Assembly (NCBI GenBank): GCA_963750995.1 | Contig: CAVVST010000005.1 | Span: 992,001 to 1,056,000 of the forward strand | DNA: 64,000 nucleotides | Source: CAVVST01 sp963750995 | Lineage (GTDB): Bacteria > Acidobacteriota > Vicinamibacteria > Vicinamibacterales > UBA2999 | Direction: 5' to 3' | Part shown: piece after piece, positions 36,019-45,081 of the stretch | Layout: every line of letters begins with the position of its first letter | How positions within the stretch are numbered: position 1 is the first letter of the stretch | Translations under genes and position numbers: made by a program | Notes under the pieces: model-generated | Seen by the model: only the letters and a program-made list of their open reading frames with translations | Told to the model about the DNA's origin: nothing | Database searches by the model: none

Positions 36019-36795
36019 ATGAAAACCATCTCCTGCGCGCTCGTCCTGATCCTGCTCGGCGCCGCGAACCTTGCGGCGCATTACACCTACATCCTGCCCC
36101 AGCATTTCCGCGTCGCCAGCGGAGAGACCGTCGTCGTCGGGTTCCACAGTGGCGACGGATTTCCGGAGAGCACCGCGATCCTGAAGCGGCTCCAGGAACC
36201 GGCCATTCACACCTCGCGCGGCAGGCTCGCGATCGACGGCCTCAAGGAGGACGGCAAGCGGCTCGCCGCAACGATCAGCGTCGGCGATGCCGGGCATCTC
36301 ATCGTCACCGCCGTGAACGGCGCGGCCACCGAGGAAATGCGTCCCGCGTCGTTCGAGGAGTATCTTGCCGAGGAAGGGCTCGGCCACATCGTCGCCGCCA
36401 GGAAAGAGCGCGGCGAAGCTGACAAGCCGGGGAAGGAACGCTACACGATGTACGCGAAGACCATCCTGCTGTCCGGAACGCCCGGCGAGGCGTACAAGAC
36501 AGCAGTCGGACTCCCACTCGAGATCGTGCCGGAAAAAGATCCCTACCGGTTGCAGCCGGGGGAACCGCTTCCGGTCCGCGTGCTGCTGCGCGGCGCACCC
36601 GTGGCGAACCTCGAAGTCAAGGCCACGAGCGCGACCGAGAAAGCGCACGTCGTCGGCACGACCGACGCGCAGGGCCGGGTCACCGTGCCCGTGAGCAAGG
36701 GACAGTGGCGTCTCCACACGATCCACATGGAACGCGCCTCCGGCGACGTCGACTGGGAAAGTCTCTGGACGACGCTGACCTTCGAAGTGTCGTAG
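36019..36795 (+). CDS. Secreted DUF4198-domain protein
   Basis: ATG (MKTISCALVLILLGAANLAAH) starts a signal peptide; the His at the mature start (AAHYTYILPQ) is typical of DUF4198 proteins, several of which are linked to metal (nickel or cobalt) uptake. GTTDAQGRVTVPVSKGQWRL near the end is a transthyretin-like strand pair. Periplasmic; metal role is inferred from the family. Confidence 0.82.
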   Translation: MKTISCALVLILLGAANLAAHYTYILPQHFRVASGETVVVGFHSGDGFPESTAILKRLQEPAIHTSRGRLAIDGLKEDGKRLAATISVGDAGHLIVTAVNGAATEEMRPASFEEYLAEEGLGHIVAARKERGEADKPGKERYTMYAKTILLSGTPGEAYKTAVGLPLEIVPEKDPYRLQPGEPLPVRVLLRGAPVANLEVKATSATEKAHVVGTTDAQGRVTVPVSKGQWRLHTIHMERASGDVDWESLWTTLTFEVS

Positions 36796-36927
36796 CGGCT
36801 CCGCGGGGAAATTTGCGCGCGGCTGCGGGCTAGTTCGCACCTGGCTCGCCATCCCCGGCATATTTCGATTGCAGACGGCGTGGAGCGGCTGGCACGAGGT
36901 GTGCCCCGCGGCGGATGGGAGGCATAC

Positions 36928-37425
36928 ATGCTAGCCACCATCCTCGTGCAGGTTCCACTGGTCATCACTCCACTGCTGCAGGCGCCCGCTCCGCCCCAGT
37001 GCCAGCTCGAGGTGCTGACACCGATGGCGATCGAAGAACGCTCGCTTGCGACGTTCAACGCCAACATCGACGCGTACGTGACGTTGCAGAGGCGCCTCGC
37101 CCGCGCTCTGCCGCCATCGGAGATGTTCGACGAGGAAGATTCGTTCGTAGCCGACGAACTGCGGCGCGTGCTGGTCGCCGCCCGGCCGTTCGCCCGCCCT
37201 GGTGAGTTCTTTTCGCCGGCGGTGGCACACGTGCTGCGTCAACGTCTGGACGAGGCGCTGCCGTGGATGCCGCTGACCATCGTGCTGCCGGCAGTTCCGC
37301 GCCCGCTCATCTATGAATTCTGGGGGCGCGACCTGGCGCTGATCGATGCCGCTGCCGACCTGGTGCTTGACGTCCTCCCCGAGGCGCTGCCGCCTGACGC
37401 CGCATCTGACGTGGTCTATCGATGA
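36928..37425 (+). CDS. Hypothetical exported protein
   Basis: GGGAGG precedes the ATG. A hydrophobic N-terminus (MLATILVQVPLVITPLL) is a likely signal; the remaining 145 residues are helical with Pro-rich turns (MPLTIVLPAVPRPLIYEFWGRD). No family recognised. It is followed by a convergent acetyltransferase gene. Confidence 0.62.
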   Translation: MLATILVQVPLVITPLLQAPAPPQCQLEVLTPMAIEERSLATFNANIDAYVTLQRRLARALPPSEMFDEEDSFVADELRRVLVAARPFARPGEFFSPAVAHVLRQRLDEALPWMPLTIVLPAVPRPLIYEFWGRDLALIDAAADLVLDVLPEALPPDAASDVVYR

Positions 37426-37432
37426 GAGGACG

Positions 37433-37921
37433 TCACAGTTCCCGCGTCATTTCGATCATGGTGCGGCGGAAACCCAGCTTCTCGAAGAGCTGTTGAGCGG
37501 CGGCGTTCCGCTCGGCGGTTCCCAGCACCACCCGGGGCGCCCCGCGACTGCGCAGCCACGCCATCGCGGCTTCCATCAGCGCCGTGGCGACGCCGCTGCG
37601 GCGCCCGGCATCGTCCACCGCGACGTCGTGGATGAATCCGCAGGCGTCGCGCAGCTCCTTCCACGAGATCGGCTCGAGCGCCGCGAAGACGTATCCGATG
37701 ACCGCGCCCTTCTCCTCCGCCACGAACACGGCGGCGTCCTCTTCCTTGAGCTGGCTGCGCAGGAACCACTCGTAGCCCCCTTCGGGATCGATGCCGGGGG
37801 CGATGAACCGCTGCGGATCAAAGGCATGGTGCGCTCTGAGCAGCATCCCGCCCAGGCGTCCGAGGGCAGGTGCGTCGGCCTCGGTGGCCCGGCGGACGTG
37901 GAACGGTGTTTCGCCGGACAT
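37433..37921 (-). CDS. GNAT acetyltransferase
   Basis: A 162-residue GNAT protein: FHVRRATEADAPALGRLGG, the loop GGYEWFLRSQLKEEDAAVFVAEE, motif A FIHDVAVDDAGRRSGVATAL and the final NAAAQQLFEKLGFRRT. Substrate unknown. It is divergent from the protease gene, with start codons 17 bases apart. Confidence 0.88.
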   Translation of the reverse strand: MSGETPFHVRRATEADAPALGRLGGMLLRAHHAFDPQRFIAPGIDPEGGYEWFLRSQLKEEDAAVFVAEEKGAVIGYVFAALEPISWKELRDACGFIHDVAVDDAGRRSGVATALMEAAMAWLRSRGAPRVVLGTAERNAAAQQLFEKLGFRRTMIEMTREL

Positions 37922-37937
37922 GCAGCAGGAATATCTT

Positions 37938-38585
37938 ATGTGGATGCCCGTGCCTCGTGTTCTGCCCCTGCTGGCTGCCGCACTGGTGGTGGCGTCGGTC
38001 TCCCACGATGCGGGCGCGCAGGCGTTCCGGTCGCTGCAGCCGCTCGACGCCAGGGGCCGCGTAACCTACTTCGTCGCCGACGGCGAGCCCGGATCGCAGT
38101 TCACGCCCGCGGACAAGCAGCTCGCCACCTGGGCGCTGCGGGCGTGGGAACAGAGCATCGGCGGCGCACTCCGGTTCGAGCCATCGCCGGAAACCGACGC
38201 GCTGGTTCGCGTCTACTGGATCAAACCCGGCGACTCGCAGTACGGCGAGATGCGGCCGCTGACCGTGAGCGGCCGGCGTGGCGCCGCCGTCTACATCCGT
38301 CCCGACACCGAGGCGCTCGGCGCCGACATCGCCGGTCCCGCACGCCGTGATCCCTTGCTACGCGACACGATCGTCTATCTCACCTGCGTCCACGAGCTGG
38401 GGCACGCGGTAGGCCTCGAACATACCGACGAGTATCGCGACATCATGTATTTCTTCGGGTTCGGCGGCGACATACCTGGCTTCTTCAACCGGTACCGGAT
38501 GCAGCTGAAGACACGGGACGACATCGCGAAGTTCCCGGGTGTGTCGGCGGACGACGTGGCTCGAGTCAAAGAGATCTACAACTGA
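37938..38585 (+). CDS. Secreted matrixin-like metalloprotease
   Basis: The ATG (MWMPVPRVLPLLAAALVVAS) has AGGA upstream and a signal ending near DAGA. The zinc motif HELGHAVGLEHT is the extended HExxHxxGxxH of metzincins, followed by a Met-turn candidate IMYFFG. Length about 215 residues fits a bare catalytic domain. Periplasmic or secreted; target unknown. Confidence 0.85.
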   Translation: MWMPVPRVLPLLAAALVVASVSHDAGAQAFRSLQPLDARGRVTYFVADGEPGSQFTPADKQLATWALRAWEQSIGGALRFEPSPETDALVRVYWIKPGDSQYGEMRPLTVSGRRGAAVYIRPDTEALGADIAGPARRDPLLRDTIVYLTCVHELGHAVGLEHTDEYRDIMYFFGFGGDIPGFFNRYRMQLKTRDDIAKFPGVSADDVARVKEIYN

Positions 38586-38778
38586 CCGCGTCCGAGAACC
38601 GGGCCGCCACCGCATCCGCGCGCACAACACGCTGATCTGGAAAACGATCGAGTTCGATCTGCACCCTGGTGAACACGCGCGGTTCACCGTCATCAACAAG
38701 GCCGGGTGGGGAACCTATTCGGTACTGGCCTGGATTGGCGCCGGGCCGATCTATCTCACGCTCGAGAAGTCCGGCTAA
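38586..38778 (+). pseudogene. C-terminal fragment of a beta-sandwich protein
   Basis: In the frame ending at 38778 the sequence PGRHRIRAHNTLIWKTIEFD then GEHARFTVINKAGWGTYSVL and IYLTLE is clearly protein-like, but no start codon or N-terminus exists: it begins right after the protease stop. The stop TAA lies inside a REP palindrome, so repeat insertion may have changed the end. Function unknown. Confidence 0.5.
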
Positions 38779-38792
38779 AGCCGGACACTACG
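38769..38792. repeat. REP palindrome copy (single arm)
   Basis: GTCCGGCTAAAGCCGGAC followed by ACTACG; same family as the REPIN-like units at 54.6, 54.8 and 60.5 kb. Confidence 0.75.
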
Positions 38793-38957
38793 TGGGGTCT
38801 CGCCTATTACAAAACGGGGTGTCTCGAGCCAGAACATCGTCGATTGCGCCGTGACGGCCTGTCGGCCCCGGCGTCAGGATATCCGACGCATCGTTCGTGG
38901 AATGACGCGGAAATTCGCGGGTAGCGAGTGGGCCCGCGAGTTGCGTTACCCGCCAGC

Positions 38958-39240
38958 ATGCGAACGGATGTCTCGTGCATGCCACGTGCATCGACGACTG
39001 CCGCGGCGTTGTGCCGGTCCTGCCACGGACCGCTGGAGAACCACTACCAGACCGGTACTGGACACGTACGTCGTTGAACTGTGGTGGTGTCAGAGCTGCA
39101 ATATCTGGTGGGGAAACGGATCGTCGCAGCACGACGTCAACGATCGCGCCAGCTTCTGCCGGACCCATCCGGTGGCGCTCGCGGCCCGCGTCAACCGCCT
39201 CTCGTCGCTCGACGAGCAGGCCTTCCGCCGGCGTTCCTGA
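38958..39240 (+). CDS. Zinc-ribbon-like protein (frameshifted)
   Basis: From the ATG one frame gives ALCRSCHGPLENHYQTGTGH; after about base 39064 the next frame continues YVVELWWCQSCNIWWGNG to the stop. Joined, the product has two CxxC pairs about 30 residues apart, a zinc-ribbon layout. Function unknown. It directly precedes a second small zinc-ribbon gene. Confidence 0.42.
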
Positions 39241-39249
39241 GGGCGAACC

Positions 39250-39540
39250 GTGCAGCTCCCTACGGCACGACTCTGCCTGAACTGCGAAGAACTCCATGAC
39301 GCGCAATCGTGTCCCGTCTGCGCCTCCGAGACTTTCGCGTACCTGACGCGGTGGGTTCCGCACTCGCGGCCGGAGTCCCGTCCGGCCATGCCGCCCCGAC
39401 TCGCACCGACGATGATGCATCGGGTCGCCGCGGGCGACGGGGCGTTCGGTCTAATGGCGTTCGGCCTCGGCCAGCTATTCAAGCGCGCGCAAGCTCGAAT
39501 GCAGCTGCTCGCCCTGTGGAAAGCCAGCGAGCTGCGATAG
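39250..39540 (+). CDS. Small zinc-ribbon protein
   Basis: GTG start. LCLNCEELHDAQSCPVCASETF contains two CxxC pairs in 20 residues, a rubredoxin-like ribbon; the rest is basic and helical. Probably a regulatory or scaffold protein. Pairs with the preceding zinc-ribbon gene, ten bases apart. Confidence 0.6.
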   Translation: MQLPTARLCLNCEELHDAQSCPVCASETFAYLTRWVPHSRPESRPAMPPRLAPTMMHRVAAGDGAFGLMAFGLGQLFKRAQARMQLLALWKASELR

Positions 39541-39664
39541 CACGTCCTTTGCTCCACCACACCCTCTAAGCAGTCTTAGCGCATTTTCAGGGCCTTTCGG
39601 CCCGCGCCGATGACAGAACCGTCATTCCGGCGTCGACGTTTGCATGGCGCGAGGAGGTACAGGG

Positions 39665-40567
39665 ATGGGTCGGTATGCTGCCGCCATTGTCGTTCTGATC
39701 GTGATGGGCACATCGCCGCTGTACGCCCAGGATGTGGTGTTCGTCGTCACCACGACGTCGGCCGACATTCACCGGGCCCCGAGCACGGGCAGTGCGGTCA
39801 TTGGAAAGGCGATGCGGGGCCGGACCTTTGAGGTGAGGCGCGAGCTCGGAAGCTGGGTCAGCGTGTCGTGGCCCGACGCTGAGGGCGGCCTGGCGTACCT
39901 GCACGTGGCGTGGGGCAAGCTGTCCCACGGCGCCGCGGGTCAGCCGTCGGTTGCCGTCGCTGCGGCCGAGTCTCCGCGCGCGATGCCACCGGCACAACCG
40001 GTGACGACTCCGGCGTTCGAACCGGTCGCATTGCCGGCGGCGGTTCCGGTTGCCCAGTCGCCGCGCACGAGTCCGCTCCCGCCGCGTGCGCTCTCGCTCC
40101 CCTCTCACGTCATCGGCCTTGGCGGCCGCATCGGCCCGAGGGAAATGGGGATTGCTGCCACCGGCCGGGCCTGGGCGTACAGTGCGCTCGGCCTGCAGCT
40201 CGAAGCGGGACAGTCTATTTACCCGAGCCTCACGACGTCCGGGCGCGTGAGATCAATGCAGCTCGCACCCAGCATTGTGTTCTCGCCGCGCAACGTGGTG
40301 ACCAATGCGCTCTGGGCGCGGCCATACTTTGGCGGAGGCATCAACTTCAATCGGTTGACGCTCAGAAGCGCCCTTGACGGCGTGGATGTCGTCGAGCATG
40401 TCGTCGGCTCGCACATCGTCGGCGGCGCCGAGTTCACCTGGGCGAGCGTTCCGCAGTTCGCCGTGAGCGCGGACGTTCGGCGGCAGTGGGCTCCGACAAC
40501 CACGGTAAGCGACTTCGATCTGGACGGCGTCGGCGCCACGGTGTCGGCCCACTGGTACCTGAAGTAG
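39665..40567 (+). CDS. Secreted SH3-like plus outer-membrane barrel-like protein
   Basis: GAGGAGG precedes the ATG MGRYAAAIVVLIVMG; signal ends SPLYAQ. Residues about 25-85 are a bacterial SH3 domain (SADIHRAPSTGSAVIGKAMRG, SWVSVSWPDAEGGLAYLH), followed by a Pro/Ala linker of about 55 residues and a beta-rich C-terminal part (HVIGLGGRIGPREMG, RPYFGGGINFN, VSAHWYLK) that looks like an eight-strand barrel. Cell-envelope protein, function unknown. Confidence 0.7.
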   Translation: MGRYAAAIVVLIVMGTSPLYAQDVVFVVTTTSADIHRAPSTGSAVIGKAMRGRTFEVRRELGSWVSVSWPDAEGGLAYLHVAWGKLSHGAAGQPSVAVAAAESPRAMPPAQPVTTPAFEPVALPAAVPVAQSPRTSPLPPRALSLPSHVIGLGGRIGPREMGIAATGRAWAYSALGLQLEAGQSIYPSLTTSGRVRSMQLAPSIVFSPRNVVTNALWARPYFGGGINFNRLTLRSALDGVDVVEHVVGSHIVGGAEFTWASVPQFAVSADVRRQWAPTTTVSDFDLDGVGATVSAHWYLK

Positions 40568-40571
40568 CACG

Positions 40572-41013
40572 TCACCTTCCGGCCGGTCGATGGACGGTCG
40601 GCAACGACCGCCATCGCCGGAGGCCCATGTAGAGCAGCCAGCCGGCAGGGCCGAACATCAACGTCAGGAACAAGCTCGGCACGAGTACCCGCTTGCGGGA
40701 CGCCGCGGTCGCGCGCGTCGCGAGCCTCCCATGTCCCGATCAGCAGATCGAACGCCAGGTAATGGAGCCAGCCCGCGAGCAGAAGCCACGGATTGGAGAA
40801 CAGCGTGGCGACGCCGGCCAGCGTCGTGAAGCTACCCTCCGCGCCGGCCAACGTGGTCGCGACGATCGCGACGTAGATGACGGCGAACAGCATCGGCACC
40901 GCGAACCCGGTCACGACCTCGGTAACCCAGCGACGACCCGGCAGCGCGGCGAGCAGCAGCCAGGCGAGTACCGCGATGGCATTGGTGATCGCGAACAACT
41001 GTTCTGGAGACAT
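40572..41013 (-). CDS. ABA4-like membrane protein (frameshifted)
   Basis: ATG after GAGG. The first frame gives MSPEQLFAITNAIAVLAWLL and a second hydrophobic pair with LLAGWLHYLAFDLLIGTWEA, the ABA4-family core; one base near 40705 shifts the frame, which resumes RVLVPSLFLTLMFGPAGWLL YMGLRRW and ends at 40572. Joined length about 147 residues with four membrane segments, normal for the family. Lies eight bases after the upstream membrane protein gene in one operon. Confidence 0.75.
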
Positions 41014-41021
41014 GTGCAACC

Positions 41022-41954
41022 TCAGACAGCAACCGGCGGCTGGACCGCCTGTATGCGAAACGCCGACGCCGTTGCGGCACACGCCGTAATCAGCGCCCAG
41101 GCGGCCAGCAGCGTCAGCGTCGTCGAATCTGGCGCGAGCACCGATTGTCCGCGAAGTGCCTGCGAGAGCAGGATCCCGAACAGCGCGGCGTAACTGCCGG
41201 CCGCGGTGATCGTCAGCCGGACACGCGTCGCGTCATTGACGCGGAGGCGTCCCAGCACCAGCGCCACGATCGGAAGCACCTGCAACGCGTGCAGACCGAG
41301 GAAATGCGCGACACGCAGGTCGCCGTGTTGTGTGCTCCATCCGGTACCGGGAAGACCTGGTCCGCCGTCTGGTGCGCCGACCGTATGCGCACCAGCGATG
41401 GTCATCCGCTCACCGGCGCGGGCGGCGTCGAGCTGCTGCCGCGTCGGTTGCGTCATCAGGCCGCCGGTCATTGCCCCGACAATCGTCATCGTCATCCCGA
41501 ACCGCAGCGCCCAGCCGAGGGCGGGGTCGGCGAAGCGGTGGCGCCAGAGCGCGACGGCGACGGCGACCGTCGACAGCGTCTGGATGACGATGGCAAGCCC
41601 CATTACCGCGAAGATCACGGCGTCTGGCAAGGTCGCGACATTGAAATGGCTCGTCGTGCCCCGAAACGCCTGCATGCTGATCAGCGCCATTTCAAGCGCC
41701 AGCGTCACCGCCGTCGTCCAGCCGATGATGCGGCGGACGCGGGTCCATTCCGGAATCAGGCTGAACACCCATGCCAGGGTGAACGCGTAGATGGCGATCG
41801 AGACCGCGAACTTCGTCGGCTTCAGCCACGCCGGCGCACCGGTGATCACGCGGGGATCGACGGCCAGGCCAACCAGCGTGCCGGCGAGAACGACCAGCAT
41901 CACGAGGCCGGTTGCCGTCAGCGGGGCGCTGCCTTTCCAGAGTCTGTTCAACAT
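41022..41954 (-). CDS. Multi-pass membrane protein under TetR control
   Basis: The ATG (MLNRLWKGSAPLTATGLVM) has GGAAGGAG upstream; a longer open frame crosses the promoter and is rejected. About eight hydrophobic segments, conserved-looking loops WLKPTKFAVSIAIYAFTLAW and HFLGLHALQVLPIVALVLG with two His residues. Family not recognised with certainty. It is divergent from a TetR gene, so it is the probable repressed target. Confidence 0.78.
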   Translation of the reverse strand: MLNRLWKGSAPLTATGLVMLVVLAGTLVGLAVDPRVITGAPAWLKPTKFAVSIAIYAFTLAWVFSLIPEWTRVRRIIGWTTAVTLALEMALISMQAFRGTTSHFNVATLPDAVIFAVMGLAIVIQTLSTVAVAVALWRHRFADPALGWALRFGMTMTIVGAMTGGLMTQPTRQQLDAARAGERMTIAGAHTVGAPDGGPGLPGTGWSTQHGDLRVAHFLGLHALQVLPIVALVLGRLRVNDATRVRLTITAAGSYAALFGILLSQALRGQSVLAPDSTTLTLLAAWALITACAATASAFRIQAVQPPVAV

Positions 41955-41997
41955 GGTCGTGCTCCTTCCGTGCCCTGATGTAATCACTGTCAACATC

Positions 41998-42042
41998 AAT
42001 ATAATCAGTAGTGTTGACACTGTCAACATCAAAGATTACTAT
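41998..42042. promoter_or_regulatory. Divergent overlapping promoters with TetR operator
   Basis: Perfect palindrome TGTTGACA-C-TGTCAACA at 42012-42028. It supplies both -35 boxes: plus TTGACA (42014-42019), 17 bases, TACTAT (42037-42042); minus TTGACA (42026-42021), 17 bases, TATATT (42003-41998). A second half-site ACTGTCAACATCAA lies at 41987. One bound repressor dimer could silence both directions. Confidence 0.82.
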
Positions 42043-42050
42043 CGGAATGT

Positions 42051-42680
42051 ATGGCTCAGCCCGCGAATCCCCGGCCGAACAAGAAGCGGGCCGGGCAGTA
42101 CCACCACGGCGATCTCCGGCGGGCGCTGCTCGACGAAGCGCTGCGGACGATTCAAGCCGAGGGTGTGGACCGGCTCACCCTGCGGACGGTCGGGGAAAGG
42201 CTCGGCGTTTCGCGGACCGCGCTCTATCGCCATTTCTCAGACAAGCAGGCGCTGCTGGCGGCCGTCGGGCGCGAAGGGTTCCGCATGCTGCGGCTGGCGC
42301 TCACATCCGCCTGGGAGCAGCAGGGGCGCGACCGGGAGGGTTTCGAAGCCATGGGATTCGCGTACGTGCAGTTTGCCGTCGCGCACCCGTCACACTACCG
42401 GGTCATGTTCGGCGGCTTCATCGAATCGTGCGCCAGGGATGAGGAGTTCGTACAGGAAGCGCAGGCGGCGTTCCAGGTGCTGGTGGATTCGCTGGTTGAA
42501 CAGCAGGGGGCCGGGCTGGTGCGGCGGGACGATCCGCTGCTCCTGGCCCGGTTCATCTGGTCGGTGGTGCACGGCATCGCCATGCTGGTGATTGACGGCC
42601 AGTTCCGCGGCGCCGATGATCGCGGCAACGCGCTCAAGCAGTACGCGATGGACCGCGTCCGCGACGCCATCAGTGCCTGA
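42051..42680 (+). CDS. TetR/AcrR-family repressor
   Basis: A 209-residue TetR protein: helix-turn-helix RLTLRTVGERLGVSRTALYR HFSDKQALL at about residues 40-67 and a C-terminal ligand domain of TetR_C_33 type (FAYVQFAVAHPSHYRVMFGG, VVHGIAMLVIDGQF). It lies nine bases after the predicted promoter, and the palindrome in the intergenic region is its likely operator. Ligand unknown. Confidence 0.9.
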   Translation: MAQPANPRPNKKRAGQYHHGDLRRALLDEALRTIQAEGVDRLTLRTVGERLGVSRTALYRHFSDKQALLAAVGREGFRMLRLALTSAWEQQGRDREGFEAMGFAYVQFAVAHPSHYRVMFGGFIESCARDEEFVQEAQAAFQVLVDSLVEQQGAGLVRRDDPLLLARFIWSVVHGIAMLVIDGQFRGADDRGNALKQYAMDRVRDAISA

Positions 42681-42691
42681 CGGCGAGGCCG

Positions 42692-43066
42692 TCAGACCGC
42701 GACGGATGTCGAACTCGCTTCCGACAACTCGTTCAGCAGCGACTCGCGGTCGAACGGCTTCAGCACGAAGCGTCCGCCGAATGCGACGGCGTCGCGCCGC
42801 GAGACGACGTCATCGTACGCCGACATGACGAGCACGGCGGTGCTCGGTGATGTCCGCGACGCGCGGAGCGCGAGCTGCAAACCGTTGTAGGCGCCGAGCC
42901 GCACATCCGTCACGAGTGCATCAGGAGGATGCGCCACAAGGTAGTCCCGAGCGGCCTCGAAGCGCGAGCAGGCGACGACCTCGTAGCCAGCGTCCTCCAG
43001 CCAGTGTTCGACCAATCCGAGCATCTGTTCGTCGTCGTCAACAAGCAGCACAGACTTGGATTTCAC
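42692..43066 (-). CDS. Single-domain response regulator
   Basis: GTG start (MKSKSVLLVDDDEQML) after GAGGG; a longer reading lacks receiver homology. The receiver has the acidic pocket DDD, phospho-acceptor Asp in DALVTDVRLGAYNGLQ, the MSAYDD switch residue and Lys in FVLKPFDRE. No output domain, so it acts by protein contact or in a phosphorelay. No histidine kinase is adjacent. Confidence 0.85.
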   Translation of the reverse strand: MKSKSVLLVDDDEQMLGLVEHWLEDAGYEVVACSRFEAARDYLVAHPPDALVTDVRLGAYNGLQLALRASRTSPSTAVLVMSAYDDVVSRRDAVAFGGRFVLKPFDRESLLNELSEASSTSVAV

Positions 43067-43425
43067 GTCGGTACCCTCGGAATATGGGCGGAATGCCATC
43101 CCGACCGCAGCAAGACCGTTGCCCGGGACGCCGACCACAGAACGGCAGGAGTCCGAGTGCACGAGACTGATTTTTTTCTGCCTATTCGCGGATTTTCTCG
43201 TCGCGTCATCGATTCTAGGGCGTTGTGCCCATCACCTAGAGCACGCTGAGGTTCAACGAATCACTCACGCCTCATCATCAGACTGGTCGATCAACGTTGA
43301 CCTGTTATCCCCCAAATAGCGGAATAAAGTCAGCCTGAATGGAGACTTTGCGGCGTGCTCCAATCTGCATCAAAGGATTGCGAATTTGTCTTGAGGAGCA
43401 GGTAGGAATTACGCCCTGGCTGGAT

Positions 43426-45063
43426 TCACGCGTGCACTCCCGGCGCCTCGTGGCCCGTGCGCGCCACGTATTCCACGTATGACCCGGTATAGAGATGCGG
43501 CTGGACGTCGGTGCCGCTCTCCCCTCCCAGTTCGATCACGCGGTTGCTCAGGGCCCGCAGGAACGCCCGGTCGTGCGACACGAACAGCATCGTTCCGTCG
43601 AAGTCCTTCAGAGAGTCGATCAGCATTTCCTTCGTCGCCAGGTCGAGATGGTTCGTCGGCTCGTCGAGGACGAGAAAGTTTGGCGGATTGAGCAGCATGA
43701 TCGCCATCACCAGCCGCGTCTTCTCGCCTCCCGAGAGCGCGCGGATCTTCTTGTCCACGTCATCACCAGAGAACTGAAATGCGCCCGCCAGGTTACGCAG
43801 GACGCCGATGGACTCGTGCGGAAAGTCCTTCTGCAACTGCTCCTCGATGGTGAGATCGGGGTCGAGCAGGTCGAGCGCCTGCTGCGCGAAGTAGCCGAGC
43901 TTCAGGCTGGCGCCCAGCTTGACGTTGCCGCTGTCGGGCGGAAGGGCTCCCGCCACCATCTTGAGCAGCGTCGTCTTGCCGGCGCCGTTCTTCCCCATCA
44001 CGCACCACCGCTCGCCGCGGCGGATGGTGAGATTGAGATCGTCATAAATGACGCGCCGGCCATAGGCCTTGGTCACGTCTTCGAGCACGGCGACCTGATC
44101 ACCCGAGCGCGGCGGCGGCCGGAAATCGAACTTCACCACGCGGCGTTTCTTGGGCAGTTCGATCTTCTCGATCTTCTCGAGCGCCTTGACGCGGCTCTGG
44201 ACCTGCGCCGCCTTGGCGGCGTGGGCCGCGAACCGTTCGATGAACCGCTGCTCCTTGGCCAGCATCGCCTGCTGACGCGCATACGCCGCTTCCCGGTTCG
44301 CCTCCCGGATCGCCCGCTCGCGCTCGTAGAAATCGTAGTTGCCCGAGTACACCGTGATCTCGCCGCCGTCGATCTCCGCGATCTTCGTCACCACGCGGTT
44401 CATGAATTCGCGGTCGTGCGAAGTCATGAGCAGCGCGCCCGACAGCGACTTCAGGAACCCTTCGAGCCAGATGATCGACTCGATATCGAGATGGTTGGTG
44501 GGTTCGTCCATCAACAGGACGTCGGGCCTGCCGAGCAGCACGCGGGCCATCGCCACGCGCATCTTCCAGCCGCCGGACAACGCGCCGACGTCGCCGTCGA
44601 TCCGTTCCTCGTCGAACCCGAGGCCGTGCAGGACCTCGCGCGCCTGCGCTTCGAGGCCGTAGCCGCCCGCGTGGTCGTACTCCTCCTGCACTTCGCCGAA
44701 GCGCGCGAGAATCCGGTCCATGTCGCCGGCCCGGGCAGGGTCGCTCATCGCATGCTGCAGCGCCTCGAGTTCATGATGCAGATCGCCGAGCCTTCCGCTG
44801 CCGGCGATCGCCTCGTCGAGCACGGAGCGGCCTGACATCTCCTCGACGTCCTGCCGGAAGTAGCCGACCGTCATCTTCTTCGGCACCGAGACGTCGCCCT
44901 CGTCGGGCGACTCCTCGCCGACGATCATCCGGAACAGCGTCGTCTTCCCGGATCCATTCGGACCGACGAGGCCGACTTTTTCACCGGGATTGAGCTGGAA
45001 GGACGCGTCGACAAAGAGAATCTGCCGCCCGTACTGCTTGCTGATGCGCGAGAAGGAAATCAT
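43426..45063 (-). CDS. ABC-F family ATPase
   Basis: A 545-residue protein with two ABC cassettes: Walker A GPNGSGKTT and GKNGAGKTT, signatures LSGGWKMRV and LSGGEKTRL, and both ATP-binding LLMDEPTNHLD / LVLDEPTNHLD. The linker (about residues 240-310) is long and basic with coiled-coil character, as in ribosome-acting ABC-F proteins such as EttA/YbiT/Uup. No membrane domain. Translation-linked role is from the family. Confidence 0.93.
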   Translation of the reverse strand: MISFSRISKQYGRQILFVDASFQLNPGEKVGLVGPNGSGKTTLFRMIVGEESPDEGDVSVPKKMTVGYFRQDVEEMSGRSVLDEAIAGSGRLGDLHHELEALQHAMSDPARAGDMDRILARFGEVQEEYDHAGGYGLEAQAREVLHGLGFDEERIDGDVGALSGGWKMRVAMARVLLGRPDVLLMDEPTNHLDIESIIWLEGFLKSLSGALLMTSHDREFMNRVVTKIAEIDGGEITVYSGNYDFYERERAIREANREAAYARQQAMLAKEQRFIERFAAHAAKAAQVQSRVKALEKIEKIELPKKRRVVKFDFRPPPRSGDQVAVLEDVTKAYGRRVIYDDLNLTIRRGERWCVMGKNGAGKTTLLKMVAGALPPDSGNVKLGASLKLGYFAQQALDLLDPDLTIEEQLQKDFPHESIGVLRNLAGAFQFSGDDVDKKIRALSGGEKTRLVMAIMLLNPPNFLVLDEPTNHLDLATKEMLIDSLKDFDGTMLFVSHDRAFLRALSNRVIELGGESGTDVQPHLYTGSYVEYVARTGHEAPGVHA

Positions 45064-45081
45064 GCTGGTAGCCGGAAGCCT

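Noticed and set aside
38788..39420. 210-residue minus-strand ORF
   Set aside because: Antisense shadow of the two zinc-ribbon genes; its composition is Arg/Gly noise.
43495..44835. 446-residue plus-strand ORF
   Set aside because: Antisense shadow of the ABC-F gene.
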